Shown here: positions 27,481 to 36,412 of the stretch, in pieces | How the letters are laid out: each line of letters begins with the position of its first letter | How positions within the stretch are numbered: position 1 is the first letter of the stretch | Assembly (NCBI GenBank): GCA_964623885.1 | Contig: CAZUVM010000009.1 | Location: 1-64,000 of the forward strand | Direction: 5' to 3' | Source of the DNA: CAZUVM01 sp964623885 | GTDB taxonomy: Bacteria > Verrucomicrobiota > Verrucomicrobiia > Limisphaerales > UBA8199 | DNA length: 64,000 nt | The notes under the pieces: generated by a model | What the model saw: the letters and a program-made list of their open reading frames with translations, nothing else | The model's database searches: none | Told to the model about the DNA's origin: nothing | Translations under genes and position numbers: made by a program

Positions 27481-28152
27481 CTAAACCCTGCGCTGTGTGT
27501 CTTGCTGGCGAAATTCCATTGTGTCGAACCCTTTCTGCTTGGCGGCTGTCACCATGATGTCGACGTTGGTGGCGGCGGATTCGAGCTCGAACTGCATCTG
27601 GGCCAGCTTCCGCGTGAAGTAATTGAATGGGATCAAAGAGAAGATGGCGATTGCCAGGCCGCACATGGTCGCAATCAGCGCCTCACCGATACCACCGGTA
27701 ATCTGGCCGGTTGCGCCTTCCACGGTAGCGCTGCCGATGGATAGAAAGGTTCGGAAAATGCCAGAAACGGTGCCCAGCAGTCCGAGCAGCGGCGCCAGGG
27801 TCACCAGTGTGTCCATGACCGTTAGAAACCGGCCTGCCTTCTGCAATTCCACGCCGGCGGCCACCTGCAAAGCCCCTTGCAACGACGAATGGAAGTGGTT
27901 CATCCCGTGCCAGATCATGCGGATGATCGGGTCCTCCGAATCTTTGGAAAGCCGTGAAGCTTCACGAAAATCTCCCGCCTCGAGCGCCCCAAAAAGCTTT
28001 TCGAGCGTCTGCGGATCGCGTTTGGCGGATTCCCGCAGCCACCAGAACGTTCGCTCGCCCACTACCGCCACCGCCACAATGGCCGTGATTAAAATCGGCC
28101 ACATCACCGGCCCGCCCGCTTCGAAGTTCTTTACCAGTATGTTTGCTAACAT
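27481..28152 (-). CDS. exbB: MotA/TolQ/ExbB proton channel family protein
   Basis: A 223-aa inner-membrane protein with three TM helices: about residues 14-30 (GPVMWPILITAIVAVAV), about 110-130 and 150-175. The family core GRFLTVMDTLVTLAPLLGLLGTVSGIFRTF and the third-helix GGIGEALIATMCGLAIAIFSLIPFN carry the Thr residues lining the proton path. It is first in the exbB-exbD-exbD cluster on the minus strand. An AT-rich stretch with a TTGACT-like hexamer (28191-28196, minus) upstream may hold its promoter. The tonB gene lies upstream on the same strand. Confidence 0.93.
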   Translation of the reverse strand: MLANILVKNFEAGGPVMWPILITAIVAVAVVGERTFWWLRESAKRDPQTLEKLFGALEAGDFREASRLSKDSEDPIIRMIWHGMNHFHSSLQGALQVAAGVELQKAGRFLTVMDTLVTLAPLLGLLGTVSGIFRTFLSIGSATVEGATGQITGGIGEALIATMCGLAIAIFSLIPFNYFTRKLAQMQFELESAATNVDIMVTAAKQKGFDTMEFRQQDTQRRV

Positions 28153-28275
28153 AAATTGATTTTATATTAATGACGTTTTTACTGTGCTTAAGTCAAGGTG
28201 GAATCAGCCCGCCCGATGCCTGTCGCAAACATCAGCAGCATCAGCCGCTTCCCTATTCGCGAAGGTTTTTGTGTG

Positions 28276-29022
28276 TTACTCAAGCCGAAACGTGCATGAC
28301 CATGAGAGCCATCTCGGCTGGCCCGGGGGGAAACGCCAGCGTTTCTTGACCACTTCTATCGCTGCTTCATCCAGAACCGAACTGCCCGAGCTCTTCTGAA
28401 CGTTGGCCGATGTGATGGCACCGGTCTCGTCGACCTTAATCTCAACGGTCGCAGTGCCCTCCAGGTGATTGCGCATGGCCAGCGAGGGATAATATGGGGA
28501 AGGATAACTGCCGCCGTCGCGTGTGTTCTGGGAAAACTTCACCGGGCCTGATGGCAGGTGAGTCACCAGCGGCGGTGGCGTGGCTACATGCGCGGCTGAG
28601 GAAACCGCTACGGCTCCCTGAACCGGCACCGCGAAAGCAACCGAAGCGGGGTCTGCCGCCGCAACCACGTTGACCACTTGCGGCATATCCGGCGTATCTT
28701 TTGGCTCGTCGGGTTCGTCAGGCTTCACATCCGGCTGCGTCTGAGGCGGTTCCTCCGGTGGCGTAAATACGACGGGCGCTACATCGGCGACCTCCTTGAG
28801 GGGCCGATGAATAACTCTGGGAGGTTTAAGTCCAACTAAGCCAACGACTAAGAATAGCAGGCATACTGAATTAACCCAGGCCAACGTCCGGCAGGAGTCC
28901 TTCCACTCGCGCGGAAGACACAGGCGAGCCAAGTCATCTGAAAGCTGGTAATTCTGCCCGCTCGTCGTTTGCGAGGACGGCGAAGGAAACAGATTCTGGG
29001 CTGGAGAAGAGGACTCGCTCAT
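28276..29022 (-). CDS. tonB: Energy transducer TonB
   Basis: A 248-aa TonB-type protein: cytoplasmic N-terminus of about 45 residues (longer than usual), one TM helix at about 48-66 (LAWVNSVCLLFLVVGLVGL), a Pro/Glu/Asp-rich periplasmic spacer (PPEEPPQTQPDVKPDEPDEPKD), and a C-terminal TonB domain (GTATVEIKVDETGAITSANV, then AAIEVVKKRWRFPPG). It connects ExbB/ExbD to outer-membrane receptors. It is divergent from the receptor at 29298, so the 275-bp region between them presumably carries promoters for both. An ATG at 29022 starts the protein. Confidence 0.9.
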   Translation of the reverse strand: MSESSSPAQNLFPSPSSQTTSGQNYQLSDDLARLCLPREWKDSCRTLAWVNSVCLLFLVVGLVGLKPPRVIHRPLKEVADVAPVVFTPPEEPPQTQPDVKPDEPDEPKDTPDMPQVVNVVAAADPASVAFAVPVQGAVAVSSAAHVATPPPLVTHLPSGPVKFSQNTRDGGSYPSPYYPSLAMRNHLEGTATVEIKVDETGAITSANVQKSSGSSVLDEAAIEVVKKRWRFPPGQPRWLSWSCTFRLE

Positions 29023-29297
29023 TTTGCGCCGCTGGCCGGAAGAGATGCCGTTGTTAACGGTTCGATCTTATCTAATTAGAATTCAATTTGCTATTGCGGC
29101 CATGTCAGCCTTGCTCGGGTTCCAGATGGGTTTCCCACGCCGAGCCATGGCTAAATATGGTGTGATTCCTGCTCCGGCGCAATCCTTTCCTGTCCATAAA
29201 AGTTACATTTTTGTAAAGATTTCTCTTGCCTAATCTCCCCTGATTTGGGTAAAAACGCGCCAGAGTCATTCCGTAAACCTAATAGCTCGATAACGCT

Positions 29298-32200
29298 ATG
29301 ATCAAAAAACTAGTCGCACAGATCCCCTGTAAACACGTGCTGGCTGGTCTGGCCGTAGGTTTGCTCCTCGCCATACCTTGCCTTGCCCAAGACACTAATG
29401 CTCCCGAGGTGATGAAGCCGACGGTGGTCACCGGCTCCTACATCCCCACGGCGGAAACCGTCGGCCCCGCCCCGGTGCAGACGCTCTCCACCGAGCAGAT
29501 TCAGCAGGCCGGCACGGCCGATTCGCTGCTGACGATCAAGAAACTCGTGCCCGGCTTCACGGGTTCGGGCAATTACCTGGGCAGCGTCAACAACAACGTC
29601 AACATCGGCGCCGGGTTCCAGGCGTTCACCGGACAGTCTTACGCTCAGATCCGCAATCTGCCAACCCTGGTTTTGCTGGATGGTCAGCGGCTGACCACCA
29701 GCGCCCTGAGCGGCGCCCAGGCCGTGGACTTGAACACCATCCCGCTCTCCATGATTGAGCGAATCGAGGTGCTCAAAGACGGGGCTTCCGCCCAGTACGG
29801 CTCGGACGCCATTGGGGGTGTCATTAATATTATCACCAAGAAAAACTGGAACGGTTTTGAAGTGGGTGGCAGATACGGATTTCCAACCGAGAGCCCCAGC
29901 GACCATGGTAGCTCTTACAAGGCCTACATTGTGGGCGGGGCCTCTACTGATACGACCCGCTTCACCATGGGCGGTGAGATCTACCATCAGAACGAGCTAC
30001 TCACCAAAGACCGGGAGTTCGCGTCTCTTGGGCCATCCGGCCTTGAAGCCGCCGGTATCGCTCCAGCGGTTGCCTACCTGAGTCCGAGTTTCCCAGGCAA
30101 AGTCCAGGATAGCGGTGGAGCTTGGATCCTGGCCGGCTCTCCTTTTGCCCAAGGCCTGCCTGGGTACAACCCTGCGATAGTAAAGCCGCCAAAGTTCGGC
30201 ACCAACCAGTTTGCCACCGTTTCCGCTTACAATGCGTACGCCGCAGCTAACGGTTACCCGGGTGGTGTGTATCTCCCGTTCAGCACCAGCACTCTTCTCA
30301 ATACTACCGAATTCGGAACGACCTCGATCCTCGAGCAGGAGCGCCGCCAATTCTGGGCCAACTTCGAGCATGACCTCTATCCCGACTGGCTGACCGTCTA
30401 CACTAGCTTCAATTACTCCGATAACACGGCCTCGGGCCAATTGGCACCCTCTCCTGTGATTGCGCTATATAACCCGGCGGCTGGTTATCAAATTGCCGTG
30501 CCAGGCAACAACCCTTATAACCCCTTTGGAATTGATTTGGGCGCCAACGGTGTGCAATCACCACGTATCCGCAGCCGGTTCGTGGACTCCGGCAACCGTA
30601 TCTTTGATACCTTCCAGGACACCTATAATTGGGTCGGCGGTCTGAAGGGCAAGATCACGCCTGACTATAGTTACGACACTTCCTTCGATTACAGCCACAG
30701 CCGTGAGGAACAGCAAACGCGCAACGCGATCAACGGTGCATCACTGAATCAGGCTTTGACTCCGCTGACCGATGCCGCTGGAAATCCCGTTCTGGATGGG
30801 TCGGGCCGGCCGCTTAGCCAGCTGGTGGATGCCAACGGCAATAATCTTCCGGTTTACAACATTTTTGCCGGGTCGCTTACTCCGGGTGCCAGTGGCAACG
30901 CGCCCGATACTATCAGAGCCCTTCAAACAACCCTGTTCACCTGGGGTGAATCCGAACTGTGGAGCGCACAAGGCGTGATCAACGGCACACCCCTCGAGCT
31001 TCCCGCCGGAAAGCTGGGGTTCGCTGCCGGTGGACAGTTCATTCATGAGGACATTACACTGCAAGTGGATGGCCTGACTAAGGCCGGCTTGGTTCCCGGC
31101 CTCAACCCTCAAGCCAGCTTCGCGGGTGGCTCACGCGAGACCGGTGCCGGTTTTGTGGAAGTCCGCATCCCTGTGCTCAGCAAAGTGCAGGATATCCCGG
31201 CCCTTTATGACGTCGAGATCGACGCGGCTGGACGATACCAATCTTTCGATCCGGGTGGTAGCGCCGCGGTACCCAAGGTCGGTCTCCGCTGGCAGCCAAT
31301 CGATGAGCAAGTGACGCTGCGCGCCAACTACAACAAAGGATTCAGTGCTCCGTCCATCTGGAACCTGTTCGGCCCCGATTTCGTCAGCAATCCCGCTATC
31401 AACACGCCAGGCGGCTCCGGCCAGGTCACGACCGAAACCCGTGCCAACCCGAATCTGGAGCCGCAGGACTCAGAACAATTTGGTGGCGGCATTGTTATCT
31501 CGCCTAAGGCGATCAAGAACCTCACGGTCTCAGCAGACTATTATCATGTTGACCTCACCAAGGTGCCGGTGGCGGATGCTCAAGGCGCTGCCAATAGTTT
31601 GAATGCCCTGGGTTCGGCATCGCCGTTCGCTCCTGGGTTCACCTTCTTCGATGGCACCCGCCTCACAACCACCACTCCCAATCAGGTGACTCCCGACAAC
31701 TGGGGCAACTTGATTATCCCATGGTCGGGTACCGGCCGGCAAAGGGTCGAAGGCATCGATTTCGGCCTGCATTACGGACTCCCGCTTCCGGAGTCGGCTG
31801 GGAAGCTCTCCCTCGACAGCACGGCCAATCTCATATTGGCTCACCAGCTCTCGACTGGCCAGGGTCGGCCTCTGTTCAACTATGAGGGAACCTATACGAC
31901 GATCCAGGGCCTGATCCCGGCTTGGAGCGTTAATGCGATGGTGACCTATCAATACCAGGGATTCACCGCGACGGTTGGTTTCAATTACCTGCCGCAGATG
32001 AGCGATCCGGGCGGCTTGTTCCCGGAATACAACTCAGGCAGCCAGGGATTGACGCTGAACGGCCAGGCTTACACGATTAAGGAGTACTACACGATCGATA
32101 TCCAGTTGGCCTACGAATTCGGCAAAGGCAAAGTCGAAGGCCGGCAATGGTATGATGGCACACGAGTGGCCGTCGGTTGCAACAACATCGCCGACATGCA

Positions 32201-32300
32201 GCCGCCGCTCATTCCGTCGGCCGTCGAGGACAACACCGACAAGAACAACTACGACGTGCTTGGACGTTTCGTCTACTTCGAAGTCTCGAAGAAGTTCTAA
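29298..32300 (+). CDS. TonB-dependent outer-membrane receptor
   Basis: A 1000-aa outer-membrane importer with a signal peptide (about residues 1-31, [13 protein letters not shown]), then a TonB-box-like region and plug domain ([72 protein letters not shown]), then a 22-strand-type barrel ending in a terminal aromatic (YFEVSKKF). This matches the vitamin B12/siderophore/sugar receptor superfamily; the ligand is unknown. Energisation is expected from the divergent tonB/exbBDD genes. A strong terminator follows. The plug start is echoed in the small protein at 32415. Confidence 0.93.
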   Translation: MIKKLVAQIPCKHVLAGLAVGLLLAIPCLAQDTNAPEVMKPTVVTGSYIPTAETVGPAPVQTLSTEQIQQAGTADSLLTIKKLVPGFTGSGNYLGSVNNNVNIGAGFQAFTGQSYAQIRNLPTLVLLDGQRLTTSALSGAQAVDLNTIPLSMIERIEVLKDGASAQYGSDAIGGVINIITKKNWNGFEVGGRYGFPTESPSDHGSSYKAYIVGGASTDTTRFTMGGEIYHQNELLTKDREFASLGPSGLEAAGIAPAVAYLSPSFPGKVQDSGGAWILAGSPFAQGLPGYNPAIVKPPKFGTNQFATVSAYNAYAAANGYPGGVYLPFSTSTLLNTTEFGTTSILEQERRQFWANFEHDLYPDWLTVYTSFNYSDNTASGQLAPSPVIALYNPAAGYQIAVPGNNPYNPFGIDLGANGVQSPRIRSRFVDSGNRIFDTFQDTYNWVGGLKGKITPDYSYDTSFDYSHSREEQQTRNAINGASLNQALTPLTDAAGNPVLDGSGRPLSQLVDANGNNLPVYNIFAGSLTPGASGNAPDTIRALQTTLFTWGESELWSAQGVINGTPLELPAGKLGFAAGGQFIHEDITLQVDGLTKAGLVPGLNPQASFAGGSRETGAGFVEVRIPVLSKVQDIPALYDVEIDAAGRYQSFDPGGSAAVPKVGLRWQPIDEQVTLRANYNKGFSAPSIWNLFGPDFVSNPAINTPGGSGQVTTETRANPNLEPQDSEQFGGGIVISPKAIKNLTVSADYYHVDLTKVPVADAQGAANSLNALGSASPFAPGFTFFDGTRLTTTTPNQVTPDNWGNLIIPWSGTGRQRVEGIDFGLHYGLPLPESAGKLSLDSTANLILAHQLSTGQGRPLFNYEGTYTTIQGLIPAWSVNAMVTYQYQGFTATVGFNYLPQMSDPGGLFPEYNSGSQGLTLNGQAYTIKEYYTIDIQLAYEFGKGKVEGRQWYDGTRVAVGCNNIADMQPPLIPSAVEDNTDKNNYDVLGRFVYFEVSKKF

Positions 32301-32319
32301 TATTTCAGTTCCTCAATCA

Positions 32320-32353
32320 GGGGCCGAATCCCACCGGGGTTCGGCCCCTTTTT
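32320..32353 (+). terminator. Rho-independent terminator after the TonB-dependent receptor
   Basis: A perfect 9-bp stem (GGGGCCGAA / TTCGGCCCC) with a loop TCCCACCGGGG is followed by five T residues. It sits 20 bp after the receptor stop, so it probably ends that transcript. Confidence 0.88.
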
Positions 32354-32414
32354 GATTGAAAAAGTCCTAACAAGGGAGCATAGTAAAGACTACACAACGG
32401 GATTCGGCGAAATT

Positions 32415-32735
32415 ATGAAACTCACTTCATTATTCCTGGCGTTAACGAGTGCCGCCGTCCTGAGCGCCTCGGCGGCTGACCAGCCAAAAGACAGTTCGGC
32501 GACCACCTCGACCAAACCGGCCGTGGTGGAAAAAAGCAAAACCAAACCAGCAAAGACCGACACAAAGCAGCGCCATGGTGCGGTCACGGGCTCGTTGATC
32601 CCACAAGGTTACCGGGAGTCTGGAAGAATCACCGACCTTTCCAGCCCTCTCTATGTCATCAATTCGGACGCGATCGCTCGGTCCGGCGCAGCTAATCTAA
32701 GCCAGGCGCTCATCCATACCGGGTTCCACCGGTAA
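32415..32735 (+). CDS. Small secreted protein resembling an isolated TonB-receptor plug start
   Basis: A 106-aa protein with a clear signal peptide (KLTSLFLALTSAAVLSASAAD), a Lys/Thr/Ser-rich linker and a C-terminal piece VTGSLIPQGYRESG... SSPLYVINSDAIARSGAANL. The C-terminal piece parallels the plug start of the receptor upstream ([13 protein letters not shown]... [18 protein letters not shown]). There is no beta-barrel: the frame stops after SQALIHTGFHR. It may be a decayed receptor or a purpose-made mini-plug. It lies behind the receptor terminator and its stop enters a possible riboswitch-like segment. I assume an ATG start at 32415. Confidence 0.65.
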   Translation: MKLTSLFLALTSAAVLSASAADQPKDSSATTSTKPAVVEKSKTKPAKTDTKQRHGAVTGSLIPQGYRESGRITDLSSPLYVINSDAIARSGAANLSQALIHTGFHR

Positions 32736-32860
32736 GGTGAAAACACTTGGGTCGGAGCGGACTCGCCCGCGACGGGAGTTAGCCAAACTGGAAACGGTTG
32801 TGGCACCGTGAGCGGGTAAACAGGTGGTTTATAACTGCCGGACTCGGATCTCATCGTCGA
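32721..32860 (+). promoter_or_regulatory. Possible degenerate cobalamin-riboswitch-like segment
   Basis: The order of short blocks resembles the 5' half of a cobalamin aptamer: GGTGAAAA (32736-32743), a GCGG/CCGC hairpin in GCGGACTCGCCCGC followed by GAC (32757-32773), then TTAGCC and a CTGGAAACGG stretch. A clear B12 box (the GTCAGGAGACCTGCC type) is not visible, so the match is incomplete. It lies between the mini-plug gene and the gene at 32935. Treat it as tentative. Confidence 0.28.
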
Positions 32861-32934
32861 CCCGGCTCACGTAGGTCGCAACAGTAGCTCGCAAGGCGCT
32901 TGAGCCTATACCGCGCAGGCGCTATCCTGCCCGC

Positions 32935-33693
32935 ATGAACAGCCACCGACTGGTTTCACTGGCGAAACGGCCTAAACCCCTTTCTGGTGATCGCAAACCA
33001 GCGCTGGTCACCGCCTTCCCGATGAGTTCCCTTTCCCTTATTTTTGCCGTCGCCTGCGTGATGCTTTTGCCCGCCGGAATGGCCTTCGCCCAGGATACCA
33101 ACGTCGAAATCTCTAAATCCCGCCTCGAAGAACTCGAACGAAAAGAGAAAGAGCTCGATCGATTAAAGGGCGATTTGAACAAAACCAAAGACGAAAACCG
33201 TCAGCTCAAGGAACAGAAAGAAGAAGCGGTCAAGACCTCATCCGTCGAGCCTCTCACCCGTCCCGTGGTTACGCATACCAACGCGGCGATTGCCACCCTG
33301 CCTCCGCTTCAAGCTGATTCGGTAGTTGAATCGATGGACCTGGCCGAGTACTACCGGGCCGATGCTGCGTCGGCCGATCAACACTTCCGTAAGAAGAAAT
33401 TCCTGGTTCGTGGCGAAATCGTCGGCTTCGAAAAACCGCTTCTCATGCGGAACTACCGGATCCTCCTCAAAGTGCCCGATCGCGAGACCAGGGTGATTTG
33501 CGACTTCCTGCCGCCGGAAAAATCAAACGCCGTGTTTGCTTCGGATCACGGCAGCAAGCTGGTGGCGCAGTATGGCGACAACCGCGTCGTGCTGGCCAAG
33601 CTGGGCCAGGTTGTCCAGGTCAAAGGCGAATGCCACGGCCTCTCCGGCCATGAGGTCATGATCTACGGTTGGCAGATGATACCCGCGCCATAA
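32935..33693 (+). CDS. Exported coiled-coil protein of unknown function
   Basis: I do not recognise a family. The protein has a hydrophobic signal-like segment (SLSLIFAVACVMLLPAGMAFAQD) preceded by about 30 basic residues if the ATG at 32935 is used; an internal ATG at 33022 would place the signal peptide right at the start (223 aa). A coiled coil follows (KSRLEELERKEKELDRLKGDLNKTKDENRQLKEQKEE). A C-terminal domain of about 120 residues (QHFRKKKFLVRGEIVGFEKPLLMRNYRILLKVPDR...VVQVKGECHGL) resembles an OB-fold of the tRNA_anti-like type seen in exported proteins (inference). Confidence 0.7.
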   Translation: MNSHRLVSLAKRPKPLSGDRKPALVTAFPMSSLSLIFAVACVMLLPAGMAFAQDTNVEISKSRLEELERKEKELDRLKGDLNKTKDENRQLKEQKEEAVKTSSVEPLTRPVVTHTNAAIATLPPLQADSVVESMDLAEYYRADAASADQHFRKKKFLVRGEIVGFEKPLLMRNYRILLKVPDRETRVICDFLPPEKSNAVFASDHGSKLVAQYGDNRVVLAKLGQVVQVKGECHGLSGHEVMIYGWQMIPAP

Positions 33694-33786
33694 CGCGCGG
33701 GGCGGCGCTGCTCACGGGATTGTGCCGTCAACAGAGTCGACCTTTGAAGGCGGGCTCCAGGATGGGACCGATCCCTGCCAACGTGG

Positions 33787-34686
33787 TTACTCTCCGAAAA
33801 ACGGGAACAGTTTCTTGAGTTCCGCTTGATCCGGGCGTCGACCGTATTCGCAAAGTTCAAAGGCTTCGGCGTGCTGGATGGAGGCGGCTTTCTCTGAGCC
33901 ATAGAATTCGGCCAGCTTGGAGTGAAAGCGTTGGGCCTGGTTGCGGTAACGTTGCTCGAAGTTGGCGCGGACCTGGCGTTTGCGTTCCTTTTGTTTGGCC
34001 GGATCGGCAGGGATTAAATCCGCTGAGCCGTTGGCGCCGCCTTCGTAAAACTGGGATTCAAGGGCGTCGAGAGCGTCGAGGCGCCGGTCAATGACGGAGT
34101 CGATCGACACGGCAACATCCGGCCGAAAGGGATTCGGTTTCTGGAACGAATCGGGATAATAAAAGAACACGGGGTTGTGCTTCAGATAAGGCACATCCGG
34201 GCAAAAGAACGGCACAGTGACCATATAAGCGGCGTCCTGCACAAGCACGGCCGTGTAACGGTGATCGGGATGGTAATCATTAGGCCGCGGGCTCATGACA
34301 ATGTCGGCTTTCCATTCGCGAATGAGCCGGGTTATTAAGCGTCGATTTTCCAGCGTGGGCAGCAGCTCGCCGTCGTGGATATCGAGCACTTCGCTGGTAA
34401 CGCCCAGGATTTTATCAGCCTGCTCGGCTTCGGCTTTGCGGCGTCTGGCCAGTGGCCCGCCGGCCTCGCGCCAATGGCCGATGTCGCCATTGGTGACCGA
34501 GACGAGTTTAACCTTGTGCCCCTTGGCCGCCCACATCGCGGCCACGCCCCCGGCCTGGAGCTCACAATCGTCCGGGTGAGCGCCGAAACAAATAATGCGC
34601 AGGATGCCGTCCTCAGGCGGCGTGGCGGCGGTGGCGGCCAACAGAGAGACGGAAGCGATGAGAGAGCCGAGCAGAAGAGTTCTCAT
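33787..34686 (-). CDS. PIG-L/LmbE-family deacetylase, exported
   Basis: A zinc-dependent N-acetylglucosamine-type deacetylase fold. The 299-aa protein has a signal peptide (about residues 1-21) and the diagnostic A-H37-P-D-D40 motif, with the third metal ligand in DYHPDHR. DGELLPTLENRRLITRLIREWKADIVMSPR is typical of the family. The substrate is unknown; verrucomicrobial and planctomycete genomes often carry exported paralogues. It stands alone on the minus strand. Confidence 0.9.
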   Translation of the reverse strand: MRTLLLGSLIASVSLLAATAATPPEDGILRIICFGAHPDDCELQAGGVAAMWAAKGHKVKLVSVTNGDIGHWREAGGPLARRRKAEAEQADKILGVTSEVLDIHDGELLPTLENRRLITRLIREWKADIVMSPRPNDYHPDHRYTAVLVQDAAYMVTVPFFCPDVPYLKHNPVFFYYPDSFQKPNPFRPDVAVSIDSVIDRRLDALDALESQFYEGGANGSADLIPADPAKQKERKRQVRANFEQRYRNQAQRFHSKLAEFYGSEKAASIQHAEAFELCEYGRRPDQAELKKLFPFFGE

Positions 34687-34781
34687 GCGCGCAGTGTGAG
34701 AAAGCAGCGCGGCGATGACAATGATTTAAGGCGACGGACTAACGGGTCCGGATGACCCTGCTCCGAGCGTTTCTCTAGGAA

Positions 34782-34905
34782 CGTGTTTGGGAAATGCTGA
34801 AGTTGAGCCGGAGTGCCGCATGGCGAGGTTGCAGTTTCCGCTTGGGCAGCGTTCCGGCCGCCGCGAGCGGGGACCGCTCGCGCTCCGTCAGCATTTCCAA
34901 ACACG
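34782..34905 (+). repeat. Inverted-repeat-bounded intergenic element containing dispersed repeat copy B
   Basis: The ends are cgtgtttgggaaatgctga (34782-34800) and its near-perfect reverse complement tcagcatttccaaacacg (34888-34905, one base shorter). Inside, at 34808-34887, is a second copy of the repeat seen at 16914-16969, here in the opposite orientation, including the 19-base palindrome GCGAGCGGGGACCGCTCGC (34863-34881). It lies between the divergently and convergently placed PIG-L and lepB genes and contains no gene. Confidence 0.75.
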
Positions 34906-34930
34906 CTCTACGGTGGTAGCTTATTCCAGG

Positions 34931-35635
34931 TCAAAGCGAGCGGAACCATCGATCCCAGCGCGGCTTCCAATAATGACCATGATCGAATGACAACGCGATC
35001 GCTGTCGCGTGACCCACGATCCGCCAGCGCTCGACGGTCCCATAATATCGGGAGTCAAAGCTGTCGTCGCGGTTGTCCCCCATCATGAAGTATTCCCCGG
35101 CGGGCACAACGAATGGCCCAAAATCGCGCCGCGCCGGTACGCCAGGAATCGCAGCTACAGCGTGGTCGCGTCCGGGCAGTTGCTCTTCGGCGTAAACCTG
35201 TGCTGCGCGATCTGCAGAGCTGACATCGCGCACCCGGGACTCATCGAGCGGGCCGTAATCCACTGCTTGGCTGTTTAAAAACAGCCGGTCTTTTCGCAGT
35301 TCGATGGTATCACCTGGCAACCCGATCACCCGCTTCACCAGCCTCTGGCCGTCGTAGGGTGAATAGAAGACCACGACATCGCCTCGCTTAGGATTGCCCC
35401 ATCGGGCGATATGCCAGGTCGTGAACGGGACCTTTAGATCGTATGCCAGCTTGTTTACGTAGACGCGATCCCCTTCCAAAATTGTCGGTTTCATCGACCC
35501 GGTCGGCACATCGTTCCAATCCGCGAAAGACGATCGGATGGAGAAAACGATGAGTCCCAAAACCAGCAAGGGCCGGATTTCCTTGCGCCACCAGTAGCGT
35601 GCCTTTTGACGTAGAATCGCAGAGGTCATGTCCAT
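34931..35635 (-). CDS. lepB: Signal peptidase I
   Basis: Type I leader peptidase that cleaves Sec and Tat signal peptides at the outer face of the inner membrane. The 234-aa protein has an N-terminal TM anchor (about residues 22-36), the catalytic Ser47 in PTGSMKPT, the general base Lys101 in KRVIGLPGD, and box E GDNRDDSFDSRYYG. An insert of about 50 residues between the catalytic domain boxes (about 115-165) is common in this family. It is transcribed alone on the minus strand. Confidence 0.95.
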   Translation of the reverse strand: MDMTSAILRQKARYWWRKEIRPLLVLGLIVFSIRSSFADWNDVPTGSMKPTILEGDRVYVNKLAYDLKVPFTTWHIARWGNPKRGDVVVFYSPYDGQRLVKRVIGLPGDTIELRKDRLFLNSQAVDYGPLDESRVRDVSSADRAAQVYAEEQLPGRDHAVAAIPGVPARRDFGPFVVPAGEYFMMGDNRDDSFDSRYYGTVERWRIVGHATAIALSFDHGHYWKPRWDRWFRSL

Positions 35636-35706
35636 TGGACGTTCTGGGCGTCGCCGCGTTCAAAAGGGCACTCGCGTTCAGTGAATTGTTAGTCAGATCC
35701 AGTGGT

Positions 35707-36000
35707 CTACGCTGCGAGCGGCCGGACCTCTCTCTGGATAACCGACAGCTTCTCATATCTGGCGCGGCGCAGTTCGTATTCGCTCTGCAAATTGAGCCAG
35801 AACTGGGCGTCAATGCCGAAGTACAAACCGAGCCGCAACGCGGTGTCTGCGGTAATGCTGCGTTTGCCGGTCACGATTAGTTGCAAGGTGGGCTGTGGAA
35901 TGCCGGAATCTTTGGCTACTCGATACACCGTGAGCTGGTTGGGTCTTATGAATTCCGTAAGCAGAATTTCGCCCGGTGACAATACTCGAATCTTTTTCAT
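35707..36000 (-). CDS. higA: HigA-family antitoxin (XRE-type helix-turn-helix)
   Basis: A 97-aa HigA/VapI-type DNA-binding antitoxin: it starts LSPGEILLTEFIRPNQLTVYRVAKDSGIPQPTLQLIVTGKRSITADTALRLGLYFG, the typical helix-turn-helix plus the FWLNLQSEYELRRA tail of the family. It lies 2 bp downstream of the toxin gene, i.e. the toxin-first order characteristic of HigBA. It likely represses its own operon through the palindrome at 36308-36330. Confidence 0.93.
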   Translation of the reverse strand: MKKIRVLSPGEILLTEFIRPNQLTVYRVAKDSGIPQPTLQLIVTGKRSITADTALRLGLYFGIDAQFWLNLQSEYELRRARYEKLSVIQREVRPLAA

Positions 36001-36002
36001 GC

Positions 36003-36284
36003 TTAATGATAATCAATAATTTTGACGTTATGTGCGTTGCCGCCTCTCCATACAAAACAGATCCGCCATTGGCGGTTGACTCGGATGCTGTGCTGACCCT
36101 TGCGGTCACCTTTTAGCGCTTCCAGCCGATTGCCGGGTGGCACCAGCATGTTGTCGAGCCGCACCGCCGCGTTCAGCAGCCTCAGCTTCGTTAGAGCAGA
36201 TTCCTGAATGCTGGCCGGCAATTTCCGGGAATATTCACCGTTCCAAACTTTTTCTGTTTCGCGATCGCCGAAACTTACGATCAT
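36003..36284 (-). CDS. higB: HigB/RelE-type toxin
   Basis: A 93-aa mRNA interferase of the RelE/HigB superfamily. Recognisable pieces are FGDRETEKVWNGEYSRKLPASI, ALTKLRLLNAA, LKGDRKGQHSIRVNRQWRICFVWRGGNAHNVKIIDYH. The basic pair near the end (RVNRQWRI) is typical of the active surface. The gene precedes higA by 2 bp, so they are translated from one message. The upstream region carries a perfect 8-bp inverted repeat, the probable operator. Confidence 0.93.
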   Translation of the reverse strand: MIVSFGDRETEKVWNGEYSRKLPASIQESALTKLRLLNAAVRLDNMLVPPGNRLEALKGDRKGQHSIRVNRQWRICFVWRGGNAHNVKIIDYH

Positions 36285-36307
36285 TGAAAGAAGCTAGACC
36301 AGGCAGG

Positions 36308-36330
36308 ATATATTCGTCAAGAGAATATAT
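36308..36330 (-). promoter_or_regulatory. Palindromic operator candidate of higBA
   Basis: A perfect inverted repeat with 8-bp arms ATATATTC and GAATATAT separated by 7 bases lies 24 bp upstream of the toxin start. A TTGACG-like -35 hexamer sits inside it on the minus strand (36315-36320). The position fits an autoregulated HigA-binding site. Confidence 0.6.
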
Positions 36331-36412
36331 TGCAAAAAGATGCCCTCGCGGGAATTTAATCAAGTGCGGCAAAGGGGTCAGACGCCAACGACCGGGAGGA
36401 TCGTCAGAACTG

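Noticed and set aside
27476..27664. N-terminal extension of the first exbD frame to 27664
   Set aside because: It would overlap exbB, shows no homology, and a GTG at 27475 fits the paralogue's N-terminus.
29203..29216. TTACA-TTTT-TGTAA palindrome before the TonB-dependent receptor as an operator
   Set aside because: The 5-bp arms are too short to claim; it could be chance in an AT-rich promoter region.
29024..29233. 69-aa frame between tonB and the receptor gene
   Set aside because: It has no recognisable features and lies in the divergent promoter region; composition looks non-coding.
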